DNA of 64,000 nucleotides, taken from assembly GCA_900552775.1 (NCBI GenBank), contig USAP01000001.1:1-64000 (forward strand), read 5' to 3'. The position numbers and the translations under genes are program-made. The notes under the pieces were generated by a model. The model had not been told where the DNA came from and made no database searches. It saw only the letters and a list, made by a program, of their open reading frames with translations. Every line of letters begins with the position of its first letter. The first letter of the stretch is position 1. This document shows, piece after piece, positions 1-11,691 of the stretch. This DNA is from an uncultured Eubacteriales bacterium. GTDB lineage: Bacteria > Bacillota > Clostridia > UMGS1883 > UMGS1540.

Positions 1-2
1 TT

Positions 3-959
3 AAAATAAAGGTTACATACGAAAATGGTGAAATCGAATACAGTGACAGTGTTTACCCTGCTTTTATAAAATATGACAAACAGCTTACCAAAGACAGGAC
101 GCATCTTGATTTTGAAGGCTGCGACTTTCAGATGACCGATGCAAAGGAAATTGTAGCTGCAGCATCATCTTGGTGGCAGCTTAATCCAAACACTTCGGCG
201 GTAGGGATTACGGAAGGTAATGGCGGCGGAAAAGCACTTATGATTAAAACATCCGGTCCAATGAAATCAGCAATGCCCTATGCAAGAATAATACACGGTA
301 GAATTTCCGGCAGTGGTTACATGTACACCCTTTCTGACTACTATATAGATATATATTTTGATTTATATTCATCGACACAGTTTACCAACCTTCATATGGC
401 AGCAAGACAGTCAGACGGCAAAACGCTCTTTGCCGAACATCCTATGACTCCCGAAGGGAAAATGGGCACAAGTGATATTTCGTACAATAAAAACACCTGG
501 TATTCAATGCATTTGTCAATCGATCTTGCGGGGAAAAACTATATACTCAGGTGCGGCGACGATATTATTGCCCACGGCACCGCAAACGGTACAGACTTTC
601 AGTATATCGACTTTACATATGGCTCCTGTTACAACGGAGAAACATATATGGCACTTGACAACATACAGGTAAAATACAGAGCCAAAACAAAAAACAAATC
701 TTATATACGTACATATTTTTCGGATAACAAAGCTCATATAGACAGCTATGGCACATCAGCGGATGAAGTAAGTGTGTATCTGGCAAAATATTCTGCAGAC
801 GGTTCCGAACTTCTGAATGTTGATAAAATACCCCAACCGATTCCATCAGGTTATTCGAATATTTCATTTGACACCCCGGACGATGGTTGTATATATAAAA
901 TAATGGTTTGCAAAAAAGATACTATTATACCGGTATGCAGAGCATCTTGTTCCAGTTAA
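3..959 (+). CDS. Lectin-like surface or secreted protein, C-terminal part (5' end outside window)
   Basis: The frame is open to the left edge, so the ATG at 132 is internal and the gene starts outside the window. The visible 318 codons are rich in Tyr, Thr, Asn and Gly with alternating beta-strand patterns. A segment around residues 45-225 looks like a concanavalin-A-like jelly roll (LDFEG, then a YIDIYFDLYS strand and a YMALDNIQVKY strand near its end). A small C-terminal beta module follows. This is the layout of extracellular polysaccharide-binding or polysaccharide-degrading proteins, but no catalytic motif is visible, so function is not assigned. It converges on dapL and is followed by a strong terminator. 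Confidence 0.6.
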   Translation, partial: KIKVTYENGEIEYSDSVYPAFIKYDKQLTKDRTHLDFEGCDFQMTDAKEIVAAASSWWQLNPNTSAVGITEGNGGGKALMIKTSGPMKSAMPYARIIHGRISGSGYMYTLSDYYIDIYFDLYSSTQFTNLHMAARQSDGKTLFAEHPMTPEGKMGTSDISYNKNTWYSMHLSIDLAGKNYILRCGDDIIAHGTANGTDFQYIDFTYGSCYNGETYMALDNIQVKYRAKTKNKSYIRTYFSDNKAHIDSYGTSADEVSVYLAKYSADGSELLNVDKIPQPIPSGYSNISFDTPDDGCIYKIMVCKKDTIIPVCRASCSS

Positions 960-1087
960 AAAGACAACTGAAGTTTTATGTATTATGAAGCTACATATTA
1001 TTTCATCACGCACATAATTCATCAGCTCGCCCTCTTCGACACGTGAATCTCCCCTACGGGTGTTGGGATTGAAGGCGGATAAATCTA

Positions 1088-1135
1088 TGGGGTTGTTTAA
1101 AAAGTCAACCGACTTTTTAAACAACCCCATTTTTT
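1088..1135 (+). terminator. Intrinsic terminator of the left-edge gene
   Basis: A perfect 19-bp stem (1088-1106 with 1111-1129) closes a 4-nt loop and is followed by six T on the plus strand. On the minus strand there is no T-run, so it mainly serves the plus-strand gene, though the hairpin lies just past dapL. The 128 bases before it hold no supported gene. Confidence 0.85.
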
Positions 1136-1144
1136 AACATACCC

Positions 1145-2332
1145 TTATTTTGAAAACATTTTTTCAATTCTTCTTGCGGCTTCCGCCGTATCATCGGGAT
1201 TGCCGAAGGATGAAAGGCGGAAATAGCCTTCGCCGTACACACCGAACCCGGCTCCGGGCGTGCCGACAATCTGCGCTTCGTTTAAAAGCTTATCAAAAAG
1301 CGCCCAGCTGTCATCACCGTCGGGGCATTTCATCCAGACATACGGCGCGTTTTTGCCGCCGCAGTACCGGATACCGCAGTTTTGCAAAGCCTTCATGATA
1401 ACTTTTGCGTTATTTTTATAAACGGCAATGTTTTCTTTTATCTGCTTTTGACCCTCGGGTGTGAACACCGCCGCGCCGCCGCGCTGCAGAATATATGAAA
1501 CGCCGTTTGTTTTTGTTGTGCGGTTTCGAACCCACATGGAATTAAAATTCATTCCGCGGCGTTCAAGCTCCTTCGGAATCACGGTGTAGCCGCAGCGCGT
1601 TCCCGTAAAGCCCGCAGTTTTTGAAAGCGAGCATATCTCTACAGCGCATGTTCTGCTGCCCTCTATCTCGAAAATGCTGTGCGGTACGCCCTCTTCCTCT
1701 ATAAAAGCTTCATAAGCGGCATCAAATATAATCACCGCGCCGCAATCGTTTGCATAGTCCACCCATGCGGCAAGCTTTTCTTTTGAAAATACGGCGCCGG
1801 TAGGGTTATTCGGCGAGCATATATAAATAAGATCCGCTTTCTGCGATTTGTCCGGCAGCGGCGCAAAGCCGTTCTCTATGCCGGAGGGCATACGGATTAT
1901 TTTATGACCCGCTATAATATTTGCGTCAACATACGCGGGGTATGCAGGCTCCATGATAATTGCGGTGCTGTCTGCCGAAAACAGGTCGAGAATATCGCCG
2001 AGCTCATCGCTTGCGCCGCTTGAAACAAACACCTCATCGTCCGAAAGCTTTACGCCGCGCTCCGCATAATAGCGCGCAACTGCTTCTCTGAAAAAGTCCG
2101 CTCCGCACTCGGGCATATAGCCGTGAAACCTTTCGGGGGTTGCCTGGTCGTCAACCGCTTCGTGAAGCGCTTTTATAACCGCGTCGCAAAGCGGCAGCGT
2201 CACATCGCCTATACCGAGTCTCAAAAGATGGGCGTCCTTATGCTCTGCAAGATACGCCTTTGTTTTCTGCGCTATGTTGTAAAAAAGATATGAGCTTTTA
2301 AGCTCTCCGTAATGCATGTTCGGAGTAATCAT
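1145..2332 (-). CDS. dapL: LL-diaminopimelate aminotransferase
   Basis: A class I/II PLP aminotransferase of 395 residues that would convert tetrahydrodipicolinate and glutamate to LL-diaminopimelate in one step. It shows the NNPTG motif (about residue 175) and the PLP-lysine context SLSKTAGFTGTR (about residue 235), with RLSSFG near the C-terminus. The start overlaps the dapF stop as ATGA, so the two are translationally coupled. DapF directly upstream supplies the next step to meso-DAP, which supports DapL over a generic aminotransferase. A second, dehydrogenase route to meso-DAP (ddh) is encoded at 56.5 kb. Confidence 0.9.
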   Translation of the reverse strand: MITPNMHYGELKSSYLFYNIAQKTKAYLAEHKDAHLLRLGIGDVTLPLCDAVIKALHEAVDDQATPERFHGYMPECGADFFREAVARYYAERGVKLSDDEVFVSSGASDELGDILDLFSADSTAIIMEPAYPAYVDANIIAGHKIIRMPSGIENGFAPLPDKSQKADLIYICSPNNPTGAVFSKEKLAAWVDYANDCGAVIIFDAAYEAFIEEEGVPHSIFEIEGSRTCAVEICSLSKTAGFTGTRCGYTVIPKELERRGMNFNSMWVRNRTTKTNGVSYILQRGGAAVFTPEGQKQIKENIAVYKNNAKVIMKALQNCGIRYCGGKNAPYVWMKCPDGDDSWALFDKLLNEAQIVGTPGAGFGVYGEGYFRLSSFGNPDDTAEAARRIEKMFSK

Positions 2333-3123
2333 TCCATCGTCTCCCCTTCATATATAAATTCTGCGGGACCGTTCATTGTAACGTCCGCGTTTTTGCTTAT
2401 TTTTATATGCAGCGTGCCGCCGTCAAGCTTTACGGCTATGTCCTCATCGGGTTTGCAGAAGCCTTTTGAAACTGCTGCCGCAGCAGACGCGCACGCGCCC
2501 GTGCCGCAGGCCATGGTGATTCCGCTGCCGCGCTCCCACACGCGCATGCGAAGCTCGGTATCCGATATAACCGTGACAAACTCCACATTAACGCCGCCCG
2601 GGAAAGTCTCGTGCTTTTCTATTGCCGCGCCGAGCGTTGTAAGCGGCGCGTTATCCGCGTCCTCCGTAAAAATCACGGCGTGGGGATTGCCCATTGAAAC
2701 AGGCGTACACAAAACGGTTTTGCCGCACACGGAAATTTCTTTGTCCGCAGACACCTCCGCACGGCCCATTCCGACCGAAACGGAAGAAACTTTGCCGTTT
2801 TCGGTTTTAAGCGAAAGTGTTTTTATGCCGGAAAGCGTTTCGATTTCAAGTTCCGTTTTATCGGTATAGCCTTTATCAAAAACATATTTACCCACACAGC
2901 GGATACCGTTTCCGCACATTTTCGCCTCGCTTCCGTCGGCATTGAATATGCGCATTTTAAAGTCAGCCTTATAAGACGGCAAAATCCATATCATTCCGTC
3001 CGAGCCTGCGCCGAAATGCCTTTCCGAAAGCTTTACTGAAAGCTCCGGAGCGTTTTTTGGTTCTTCGTTTGAATATACGTATAAATAGTCGTTTCCGAGT
3101 CCGTGCATCTTTGTAAATTTCAC
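2329..3123 (-). CDS. dapF: Diaminopimelate epimerase
   Basis: Interconverts LL- and meso-diaminopimelate for lysine and peptidoglycan synthesis. Both catalytic cysteines are present, in CGNGIRC (about residue 70) and ACGTGACAS (about residue 206), and the N-terminus GLGNDYLYV is typical. Length 264 aa is normal. The start is GTG, chosen because a GGGAGAG site sits about 7 bases upstream. It follows purF closely and overlaps dapL by 4 bases. Confidence 0.93.
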   Translation of the reverse strand: MKFTKMHGLGNDYLYVYSNEEPKNAPELSVKLSERHFGAGSDGMIWILPSYKADFKMRIFNADGSEAKMCGNGIRCVGKYVFDKGYTDKTELEIETLSGIKTLSLKTENGKVSSVSVGMGRAEVSADKEISVCGKTVLCTPVSMGNPHAVIFTEDADNAPLTTLGAAIEKHETFPGGVNVEFVTVISDTELRMRVWERGSGITMACGTGACASAAAAVSKGFCKPDEDIAVKLDGGTLHIKISKNADVTMNGPAEFIYEGETME

Positions 3124-3138
3124 AGTTTATCTCTCCCT

Positions 3139-4559
3139 TCACTTTTTCTCCGAAAGACGTGTTTCAAATCTGTCTTTTGCCGTATCTTCGGGGATTTTTG
3201 TGGGATAATTGCCGCTGAAGCACGCGCTGCATATAGCGCTTTGACCCACAAGTTCCTTCAAATCCTCCTCGGGCAAAAAACCGAGGCTGTCCGCCCCTAT
3301 AAGCTGCGCGATTTCCTCCACGGTGTGGTTGCACGCTATAAGGTTCTCCCGCGAATCTATATCGGTTCCGTAGTAGCAGGGGTTCAAAAACGGCGGCGCC
3401 GAAATGCGCACGTGAACTTCTTTTGCCCCCGCCTCCCTCAGAAGGCGCACAATCTGACCGCTTGTGGTGCCGCGCACTATTGAATCGTCTATAAGAACAA
3501 TGCGCTTGCCGCGCACCTCGCTTTCTATTGCGCTGAGTTTTATTTTAACACCGTTTAAGCGGCTGCTTTGTCCCGGTGAAATAAAAGTTCTTCCAATATA
3601 TTTGTTTTTTATAAAGCCCATGCCGTAAGGTATGCGGGACTCCGCCGAATATCCCAAAGCCGCGTCCATGCCCGAATCGGGCACACCCACAACCATGTCG
3701 GCGCAGACGGGGTGCCTGCGCGAAAGCACCGCACCGGCTTTCTTGCGCGCTTCATGCACGGAAATTCCGTCTATAACCGAATCGGGACGGGCAAAATATA
3801 TATATTCAAAAATGCATGTGCTTTTCTTTTTCTCGCCGCAGTGACCGCGGTTTGAGTGAACTCCGCCGCTGTCAAACGTGACAATTTCGCCGGGCTCAAC
3901 ATCGCGTATAAACGAAGCCCCCACAGCCGAAAGCGCGGCGCTTTCCGAAGCCACAACATATATTCCGTCCTCCGTCTTGCCCATGCAGAGCGGACGGAAG
4001 CCGTATGAGTCACGCACGGCAATAAGCTTTGTGGGCGACATCATCACAAGTGAAAAAGCTCCGTCAAGCCCTTTCACCGCTTCAAACACAGCATTTTCAA
4101 TAGACGGCGTTTTGATTCTTTCGCGCGTTATCATATATGCGATGATTTCCGTGTCGCTTGTGCTGTGAAAAATCGCACCGTCAAGCTCGAGCTTTTTGCG
4201 AAGTTCCGCCGCGTTGCTCAAATTTCCGTTATGCGCCAGGGCAAGTCTGCCTTTTAAGTGGTTCACCTCAACGGGCTGGCAGTTTGCTCTGCCGTTTCCG
4301 CCCGTGGTGCCGTATCTGACATGCCCCACGGCAATTTTTCCGTGCGGCAGCTTTTTTATCTCTCCTTGCGTGAACACCTCGCTCAAAAGACCCGTGTCTT
4401 TGTGCGAAGCGAAAACGCCGTCGTCATTTACGACTATTCCGCAGCTTTCCTGCCCCCTGTGCTGCAATGCGTAAAGTCCGTAATACACCATGTCCGCCGC
4501 GGCGCACGGCTTTGGCGAATATATGCCGAACACGCCGCATTCTTCGTGAATCGTGCCCA

Positions 4560-4560
<1 letters not shown>
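3139..4560 (-). CDS. purF: Amidophosphoribosyltransferase (glutamine PRPP amidotransferase)
   Basis: First committed step of purine synthesis, moving glutamine amide nitrogen to PRPP. A short N-terminal leader precedes ECGVFGIY, whose Cys is the expected nucleophile after processing. The PRPP loop is LIDDSIVRGTTSG (about residue 360). Cysteines near the C-terminus (ICSACFSG) match the [4Fe-4S]-containing Bacillus type. At 473 aa it is full length. Its ATG overlaps the pyrG stop. Its presence in this operon joins glutamine-consuming reactions with glutamine and glutamate synthesis. Confidence 0.93.
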
Positions 4561-6777
<2,217 letters not shown>

Positions 6778-6818
6778 AGTCTCCCTCCTCAATATTGTCG
6801 CTCACGCTTGTTCGCTCT

Positions 6819-6845
6819 TCGAAGGACTGCAAGTATGTCCTTCGA
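6819..6845. repeat. 9-bp palindromic hairpin in the glnA-ANTAR gap
   Basis: TCGAAGGAC at 6819-6827 is repeated inverted at 6837-6845 around a 9-nt loop. The 252-base gap 6778-7029 also holds a second hairpin (6962-6986) and weaker inverted pairs, but no supported gene. It could be an RNA processing or attenuation region between glnA and the regulator. Confidence 0.4.
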
Positions 6846-6961
6846 GTTTTCCATTCGGTGCTTCGCTCTCCATAAATACCGCGAAAAGGAGGGACAGCGA
6901 AGCGTGTGACTGATTTTGTCCCTCAAAATCGGAACGAAGCGCAGCTTGTCCCGACGCCGTA

Positions 6962-6986
6962 GGGGCGACCCCCATGTGGTCGCCCG
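6962..6986. repeat. REP-like palindromic element
   Basis: GGGCGACC at 6963-6970 pairs with GGTCGCCC at 6978-6985 around a 7-nt loop, preceded by GTAG. Short GTAGGGGCGACC-type palindromes recur in intergenic regions of many gut Clostridia, which is remembered rather than tested here. There is no T-run, so it is not a canonical terminator. Confidence 0.4.
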
Positions 6987-7029
6987 TTTAGTTTCCGCAA
7001 CACCATGCGGACAAAAGCGCGGCGCCGGT

Positions 7030-8232
7030 TTATTTTACATAGTGCTTAACTATTGCATGCGGCAGCGATTCTTCTATAAATCTGCTGTGCTTTGCCGCTT
7101 CCTTTGCCTCCTCAAGCGTCTGCGGCAATGTTTTATACTGCGCCTTCACACTCTCCGGTGCGGTATAAAGATTTATGTCTGCCGCCTCGGGAAGCGAATC
7201 TTTCTCTCTTATTCCGGCAAGACCCGCACGCATTAAAAGCGCGAATGCTATATAGGGATTGCACATCGGGTCGGGTGAGCGCAGCTCGGCGCGCTTATAT
7301 TCACCGTGAGCCGCCGGTATTCTTATAAGCTGTGAGCGGTTTTCGCTTGACCACGATATAAATTTCGGCGCCTTGTCGCTGCCGAATCTTAAAAATGATG
7401 CGTCTGTCGTATTTAAAAACACGGTCATATCCGAAATGTTTTTCAGTATCCCCGAGATAATGCCCTGCATAACGTCTCCTTCTCCCTTGGCAGAGATATT
7501 TATATGCATTCCGTTTCCGGGTTTGTCGGGCAGCGGCTTGGGCGAAAAATCGGCATAAAGACCGTTTCTTGCCGCAATTGTATTTACAACCGCGCGGAAC
7601 GTCACGGCGTTGTCCGCGGCGGCAATGGGATCCGAATACCGGAAATCTATTTCGTTCTGACCCGGTCCCTCTTCATGGTGCGAACTCTCGGGAGTGATGC
7701 CCATCTGCTCCAGCGTGAGACATATTTCGCGCCGCACGTTTTCGCCCTTATCGTCGGGCGCTATGTCCATATATCCTGCGGTGTCGTACGGGGTTTTGGT
7801 GGGCTCCCCGTTTTCGTCGCGGTTAAAAAGATAAAATTCCATTTCCGAGCCGAAGGCAAAAGTTATACCTTCTTTTTTTGCGTCCTCCGCGGCGCGTCTT
7901 AATATGGCGCGCGTGTCGCACTCAAACGGTTTCCCGTCCGGGGTGTACACCGCGCAGAACATTCTTACAACCCTGCCGTGCTCCGGTCTCCACGGGAGAA
8001 CCGAGAGCGTGTCCGGCTCGGGCTTTAAAAGCAAGTCGGAATGAACCTCTCCGCCGAAGCCTTCTATTGCGGAAGCGTCAACGGCAATACCGTAGTTAAA
8101 TGCCCTTGAAAGCTCCTGCGGCATAATCGAAATATTTTTTTGCCTGCCGTATATGTCGCAAAATGCCATTCTTATAAATTTTACGTCTTCTTCCAGGACA
8201 TACTGCATTATTTCGTCTTTGGAATAAACCAT
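7030..8232 (-). CDS. glnA: Glutamine synthetase, type I, short form
   Basis: Condenses ammonia and glutamate with ATP. Visible signatures: GSEMEFYLF (metal-binding Glu), HHEEGPGQNEIDFRY, GNGMHINIS and NRSQLIRIPA, followed by RAELRSPDPMCNPYIAFA. From the ATG at 8232 the protein has 400 residues, below the roughly 440-470 of common GSI enzymes; the loss is at the C-terminus, where the adenylylation segment lies in other GSI forms. That start has GGCGG 8 bases upstream, better than the ATG 6 bases further on the 5' side. Adjacent glutamate synthase genes complete a GS-GOGAT pathway. Confidence 0.9.
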   Translation of the reverse strand: MVYSKDEIMQYVLEEDVKFIRMAFCDIYGRQKNISIMPQELSRAFNYGIAVDASAIEGFGGEVHSDLLLKPEPDTLSVLPWRPEHGRVVRMFCAVYTPDGKPFECDTRAILRRAAEDAKKEGITFAFGSEMEFYLFNRDENGEPTKTPYDTAGYMDIAPDDKGENVRREICLTLEQMGITPESSHHEEGPGQNEIDFRYSDPIAAADNAVTFRAVVNTIAARNGLYADFSPKPLPDKPGNGMHINISAKGEGDVMQGIISGILKNISDMTVFLNTTDASFLRFGSDKAPKFISWSSENRSQLIRIPAAHGEYKRAELRSPDPMCNPYIAFALLMRAGLAGIREKDSLPEAADINLYTAPESVKAQYKTLPQTLEEAKEAAKHSRFIEESLPHAIVKHYVK

Positions 8233-8248
8233 ATGCATATCCGCCTTT

Positions 8249-8968
8249 CTAATTAGCAACGTACATTTGTTTGTATGGGTTTTTGCTGTCGGGCGTTACA
8301 ACAGTATATTCTCCCGAGAGCATGTCGCCCGTGTTATATCCGAACAGATTGCAGAATCTGTCCACAAAAGGTTTTATTTCTTCAATATCTTCAGGCGACG
8401 CGCTGCGTGTGGTTGTCTGACTGGGGAACTTTATTCCCTCAGCGCTGCCGCGCAGTATCATTTTGCCGCCGTGCATTCCCGTACAGGGGAAATTGCCGAC
8501 TATCGGCTTTTTGTAATTATTCAGTCCGAGCACGATTATAAGGCCGCCCGCCTGGTATTCGCCGAGAAAGCTTCCCGCTCTGCCGCCTATAACTATCACG
8601 GGTTTTCTTTCTTTATACGCCTTCATGTGTATGCCGGCGCGGTATCCTGCGTTGCCGCGTATATACATCTCGCCGCCGCGCATTGCATAGCCTGCCGCAT
8701 CGCCTATGTTTCCGTCAACTATGATTCTGCCGGCATTCATCGTATCGCCGACAGCGTCCTGCGCGTTGCCGTTTACGGCTATTTCCGCACCGCTTAGGTA
8801 TGCTCCGAGCGCGTTTCCCGGAACACCGTTAATTGTAATTTTTTTGCCGCCCATTCCGGCAGCTATAAATCTTTGCCCTATGCAGCCGTATATTTCGCAG
8901 CTGTCTCCGGCATTTCTGATTCTTTCGTTGAGCTCCGAAAAACCGAGCCCCTCCGCATCTATTATCAT
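8249..8968 (-). CDS. gltB3: Glutamate synthase GXGXG-domain subunit
   Basis: A stand-alone version of the C-terminal beta-helix domain of large glutamate synthases. The repeating pattern (NAGRIIVDGNIGDAAG, RGGEMYIRGNAGYRAG) is the GXGXG structural repeat. In archaeal and clostridial enzymes GOGAT is split into three polypeptides; this is the third. It sits 46 bases after the FMN subunit and upstream of glnA. No dedicated GltD is in this operon, although an NfnB/GltD-like protein is encoded at 20.7 kb. Confidence 0.88.
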   Translation of the reverse strand: MIIDAEGLGFSELNERIRNAGDSCEIYGCIGQRFIAAGMGGKKITINGVPGNALGAYLSGAEIAVNGNAQDAVGDTMNAGRIIVDGNIGDAAGYAMRGGEMYIRGNAGYRAGIHMKAYKERKPVIVIGGRAGSFLGEYQAGGLIIVLGLNNYKKPIVGNFPCTGMHGGKMILRGSAEGIKFPSQTTTRSASPEDIEEIKPFVDRFCNLFGYNTGDMLSGEYTVVTPDSKNPYKQMYVAN

Positions 8969-9014
8969 ATTATATCACACCTCCGCCTTGTTTTCCACTG
9001 TTTTTTACATTTTT

Positions 9015-10520
9015 TTACTCTCCGGCATGAGCTATTCCCAAAATCTCAAGTTCCTTCTCCGTCATGCCTACGCCGCGGAGCATGAGCCTGTTTCCGCGGA
9101 GCGCTTCAATGGAGTTTATACCCATGCCGCCCATGAGTTCTTTTATCTCGTGCTTCCATGCGGTCATGAGATTCTGAAGTCTCTCTGCACCCCACTCGGG
9201 GTCAAGCCTTTTTACAAGTTCGGGGCGCTGTGTTGCTATGCCCCAGCTGCATTTGCCGCTCTGGCATGTTCTGCAGAGGTGGCATCCGAGAGCCAGAAGA
9301 GCCGCCGTTGCCACATAGCATGCGTCCGCGCCCAAAGCCACAGCTTTTACTATATCGGCGGAAGAACGTATGCTGCCGCCCGCTATAATCGAAACGTTGT
9401 TTCTTATACCCTCTTCGCGCAGCCTTGTATCAACCGCCGCCAGCGCAAGCTCTATGGGGATTCCGACGTTATCGCGTATTCTTGTGGGAGCCGCGCCCGT
9501 GCCGCCGCGGAAGCCGTCTATGGCTATTATGTCCGCTCCGCTGCGCGCTATTCCGCTTGCAATCGCGGCAATATTGTGAACCGCTGCGACCTTGACGATT
9601 ACAGGTTTTTTATATTCCGTTGCCTCCTTTAAAGAATACACGAGCTGTCTTAAATCCTCTATGGAATAAATGTCGTGATGGGGCGCGGGTGAAATTGCGT
9701 CCGAGCCTTCGGGAATCATTCTCGTTCTCGAAACATCGCCGACTATTTTTGCGCCCGGAAGATGGCCGCCTATACCCGGCTTTGCGCCCTGACCCATTTT
9801 AATTTCGATTGCGGCGCCGGCGTTTAAATACTCCTCATGCACGCCGAATCTTCCCGATGCCACATGAACCACGGTGTTTGCGCTGTATTTGTAAAAATCT
9901 TTATGCAAACCGCCCTCACCGGTGTTATAGCATATGCCGAGGTTTTCCGCGGCGCGCGCCAGGCTTTCGTGCGCGTTGTAGCTGATTGAGCCGTAGCTCA
10001 TTGCCGAAAACATAACGGGCATCGAAAGCTCAATCTGCGGCGGCATATCGGTAATTATTTTTCCGTTTTTGCCGCGCTTTATGTTTTCCGGCTTTCTGCC
10101 CAAAAACACCTTTGTTTCCATAGGTTCGCGCAGAGGGTCAATCGAAGGGTTTGTAACCTGCGAAGCGTTTATCAGAATCCTGTCCCAATAAACGGGCACG
10201 GGATTTGGGTTGCCCATTGACGAGAGCAGCACACCGCCGCTTGAAGCCTGTTTGTATATTTCCTGAATGACGCCCGCTTTCCAGTTTGCGTTTTCGCGGT
10301 ATGTACATTCATTTTTAACGATTTTAATCGCATGTGCCGGGCAGAAGGAAACGCATCTCTGGCAGTTTACGCATTTTGATTCGTCCGCAAGCATGACTTT
10401 GTTTTCCTTGTCAAGCGTATGAACTCCGTTTGAACACTGCGTTACACACGAGCCGCACATTGTGCAGCGCTTTTCATTTCTCTCTATTTCAAACTCGGGT
10501 ATAATATATGAAGCTCCCAT
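9015..10520 (-). CDS. gltB2: Glutamate synthase, FMN/Fe-S synthase subunit with N-terminal ferredoxin domain
   Basis: Residues 1-75 carry two [4Fe-4S] motifs (CTMCGSCVTQC and CVNCQRCVSFCP). The rest is the FMN-binding TIM barrel with PHHDIYSIEDL and GGTGAAPT, and the cluster cysteines in HLCRTCQSGKC. It reduces 2-oxoglutarate plus ammonia (channelled from the glutaminase subunit) to glutamate. The fused ferredoxin domain suggests reduced ferredoxin or a GltD-like partner as electron donor. Start and stop touch the neighbouring subunit at 10520. Confidence 0.92.
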   Translation of the reverse strand: MGASYIIPEFEIERNEKRCTMCGSCVTQCSNGVHTLDKENKVMLADESKCVNCQRCVSFCPAHAIKIVKNECTYRENANWKAGVIQEIYKQASSGGVLLSSMGNPNPVPVYWDRILINASQVTNPSIDPLREPMETKVFLGRKPENIKRGKNGKIITDMPPQIELSMPVMFSAMSYGSISYNAHESLARAAENLGICYNTGEGGLHKDFYKYSANTVVHVASGRFGVHEEYLNAGAAIEIKMGQGAKPGIGGHLPGAKIVGDVSRTRMIPEGSDAISPAPHHDIYSIEDLRQLVYSLKEATEYKKPVIVKVAAVHNIAAIASGIARSGADIIAIDGFRGGTGAAPTRIRDNVGIPIELALAAVDTRLREEGIRNNVSIIAGGSIRSSADIVKAVALGADACYVATAALLALGCHLCRTCQSGKCSWGIATQRPELVKRLDPEWGAERLQNLMTAWKHEIKELMGGMGINSIEALRGNRLMLRGVGMTEKELEILGIAHAGE

Positions 10521-11611
10521 TAAAATGCACCATCCTTCACTCTGATTATAACGGGCTCGCCGCCCGCAGGGGCGTAAATATTATATACATCGGGCTCCAT
10601 TTTTCTTATTGCCGCTTCTTCGCTTGATACAAATACCAGATCGTCTTTTTCGGCAACAACCATTGAGCGGAGCTTCAGTCTGTCGTTAAGCGCCATAAGT
10701 CCGCCCGAAAAACCCAGAACTATTGAAAAAGGTCCCGTTACAAGAAGACTCGGATAAACCTGTCTCAAATATTTAAGCTCGCGCGCCTCTTCCTCTCCCT
10801 TTGAAGCAATCGTGCTCCAGAACGGAGCCGCTATAACAGACGCCGCTTCATTAAGCGACAAACCCTGGCGGCGCACAAGATAATCCATAATATATGTTAT
10901 AACCTCGGTGTCCGTCTGCAATGTGCATTTATAGCCGAACATTTCTATATATCTTCTGTTTGCGTCATACGATGAAATCTCGCCGTTATGCACCACGGTG
11001 CAGTCAAGCAGTCCGAAAGGATGCGCACCGCCCCACCAGCCGGGGGTGTTTGTGGGGTATCTGCCGTGTGCCGTCCAGGAATAACCCTCGTATTCCTCAA
11101 GCCTGTAGAATTTTCCGACATCTTCGGGGAATCCCACCGCTTTGAATATTCCCATATTCTTGCCGCTCGAGAAAAGATATGCGCCTTCAATCTTTGTGTT
11201 TATATGCATTACAAAGCGCGCAACATATTCTTTTTCGTCAAGCTGGAGCCGCGACACCACCGACTGAAGCGGTGCAGCGAAATAGCGCCTAATAATAGGA
11301 ACATCCGTAATCTGCGGCATTTTTCGTATCGGTATATATTCGTCTTTTACAACCTCAAATCTTTCGCGAAGCTGCTTTTCAAACTCTGCACGTACCGCGC
11401 TGTCCGTGAAAAACACGTGAAAAGCATATAAATCTTTGTACTCAGGATATATTCCGTAAGCTGCAAATCCTCCTCCGAGACCGTTTGAGCGATCATGCAT
11501 GGGCACCATGCTTTCGATTATTTTTTCACCGGTCATTTTTCTGCCGTCTTTTGATATGACTGCCGATATTGCACACCCCGACGGGATGCGGACCTGACCT
11601 TCAAGCTTCAT
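10520..11611 (-). CDS. gltB1: Glutamate synthase, class II glutaminase subunit
   Basis: Releases ammonia from glutamine for the synthase subunit. After a 12-residue leader Cys13 (PSGCAIS) is the expected N-terminal nucleophile; HGRYPTNTPGWWGGAHPFG and HNGEISSY are class II amidotransferase signatures. The ATG at 11611 is chosen because GGAGG lies 8 bases upstream; a TTG two codons earlier is only 2 bases from that site. First gene of the nitrogen superoperon, directly behind the attenuator-like leader. Confidence 0.9.
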   Translation of the reverse strand: MKLEGQVRIPSGCAISAVISKDGRKMTGEKIIESMVPMHDRSNGLGGGFAAYGIYPEYKDLYAFHVFFTDSAVRAEFEKQLRERFEVVKDEYIPIRKMPQITDVPIIRRYFAAPLQSVVSRLQLDEKEYVARFVMHINTKIEGAYLFSSGKNMGIFKAVGFPEDVGKFYRLEEYEGYSWTAHGRYPTNTPGWWGGAHPFGLLDCTVVHNGEISSYDANRRYIEMFGYKCTLQTDTEVITYIMDYLVRRQGLSLNEAASVIAAPFWSTIASKGEEEARELKYLRQVYPSLLVTGPFSIVLGFSGGLMALNDRLKLRSMVVAEKDDLVFVSSEEAAIRKMEPDVYNIYAPAGGEPVIIRVKDGAF

Positions 11612-11631
11612 TTCCAAGACCTCCGTTCAAT

Positions 11632-11691
11632 AAAAAAAGACGGTCACCCGAACTTTGGGAGAGAAAACCCCCCAAAGTCCGAATGAACGCC
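11632..11691 (-). terminator. Intrinsic terminator in the gltB1 leader (attenuator)
   Basis: On the minus strand bases 11691-11671 pair with 11659-11639 in a stem of about 21 bp with one mismatch and a few G-U pairs, followed at once by seven T (11638-11632). It lies between the promoter and the gltB1 ribosome site, so transcription would stop before the operon unless the stem is prevented. This is the layout of an antitermination switch. Confidence 0.8.

Noticed and set aside
132-959. ATG at 132 as the true start of the left-edge gene
   Set aside because: The frame is open to the window edge and the preceding residues continue the same beta-strand pattern, and there is no ribosome site before 132.
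864-1130. Minus-strand 88-codon frame antisense to the left-edge gene
   Set aside because: Its start lies in the terminator arm, it lacks a ribosome site, and its end runs antisense to a better frame.
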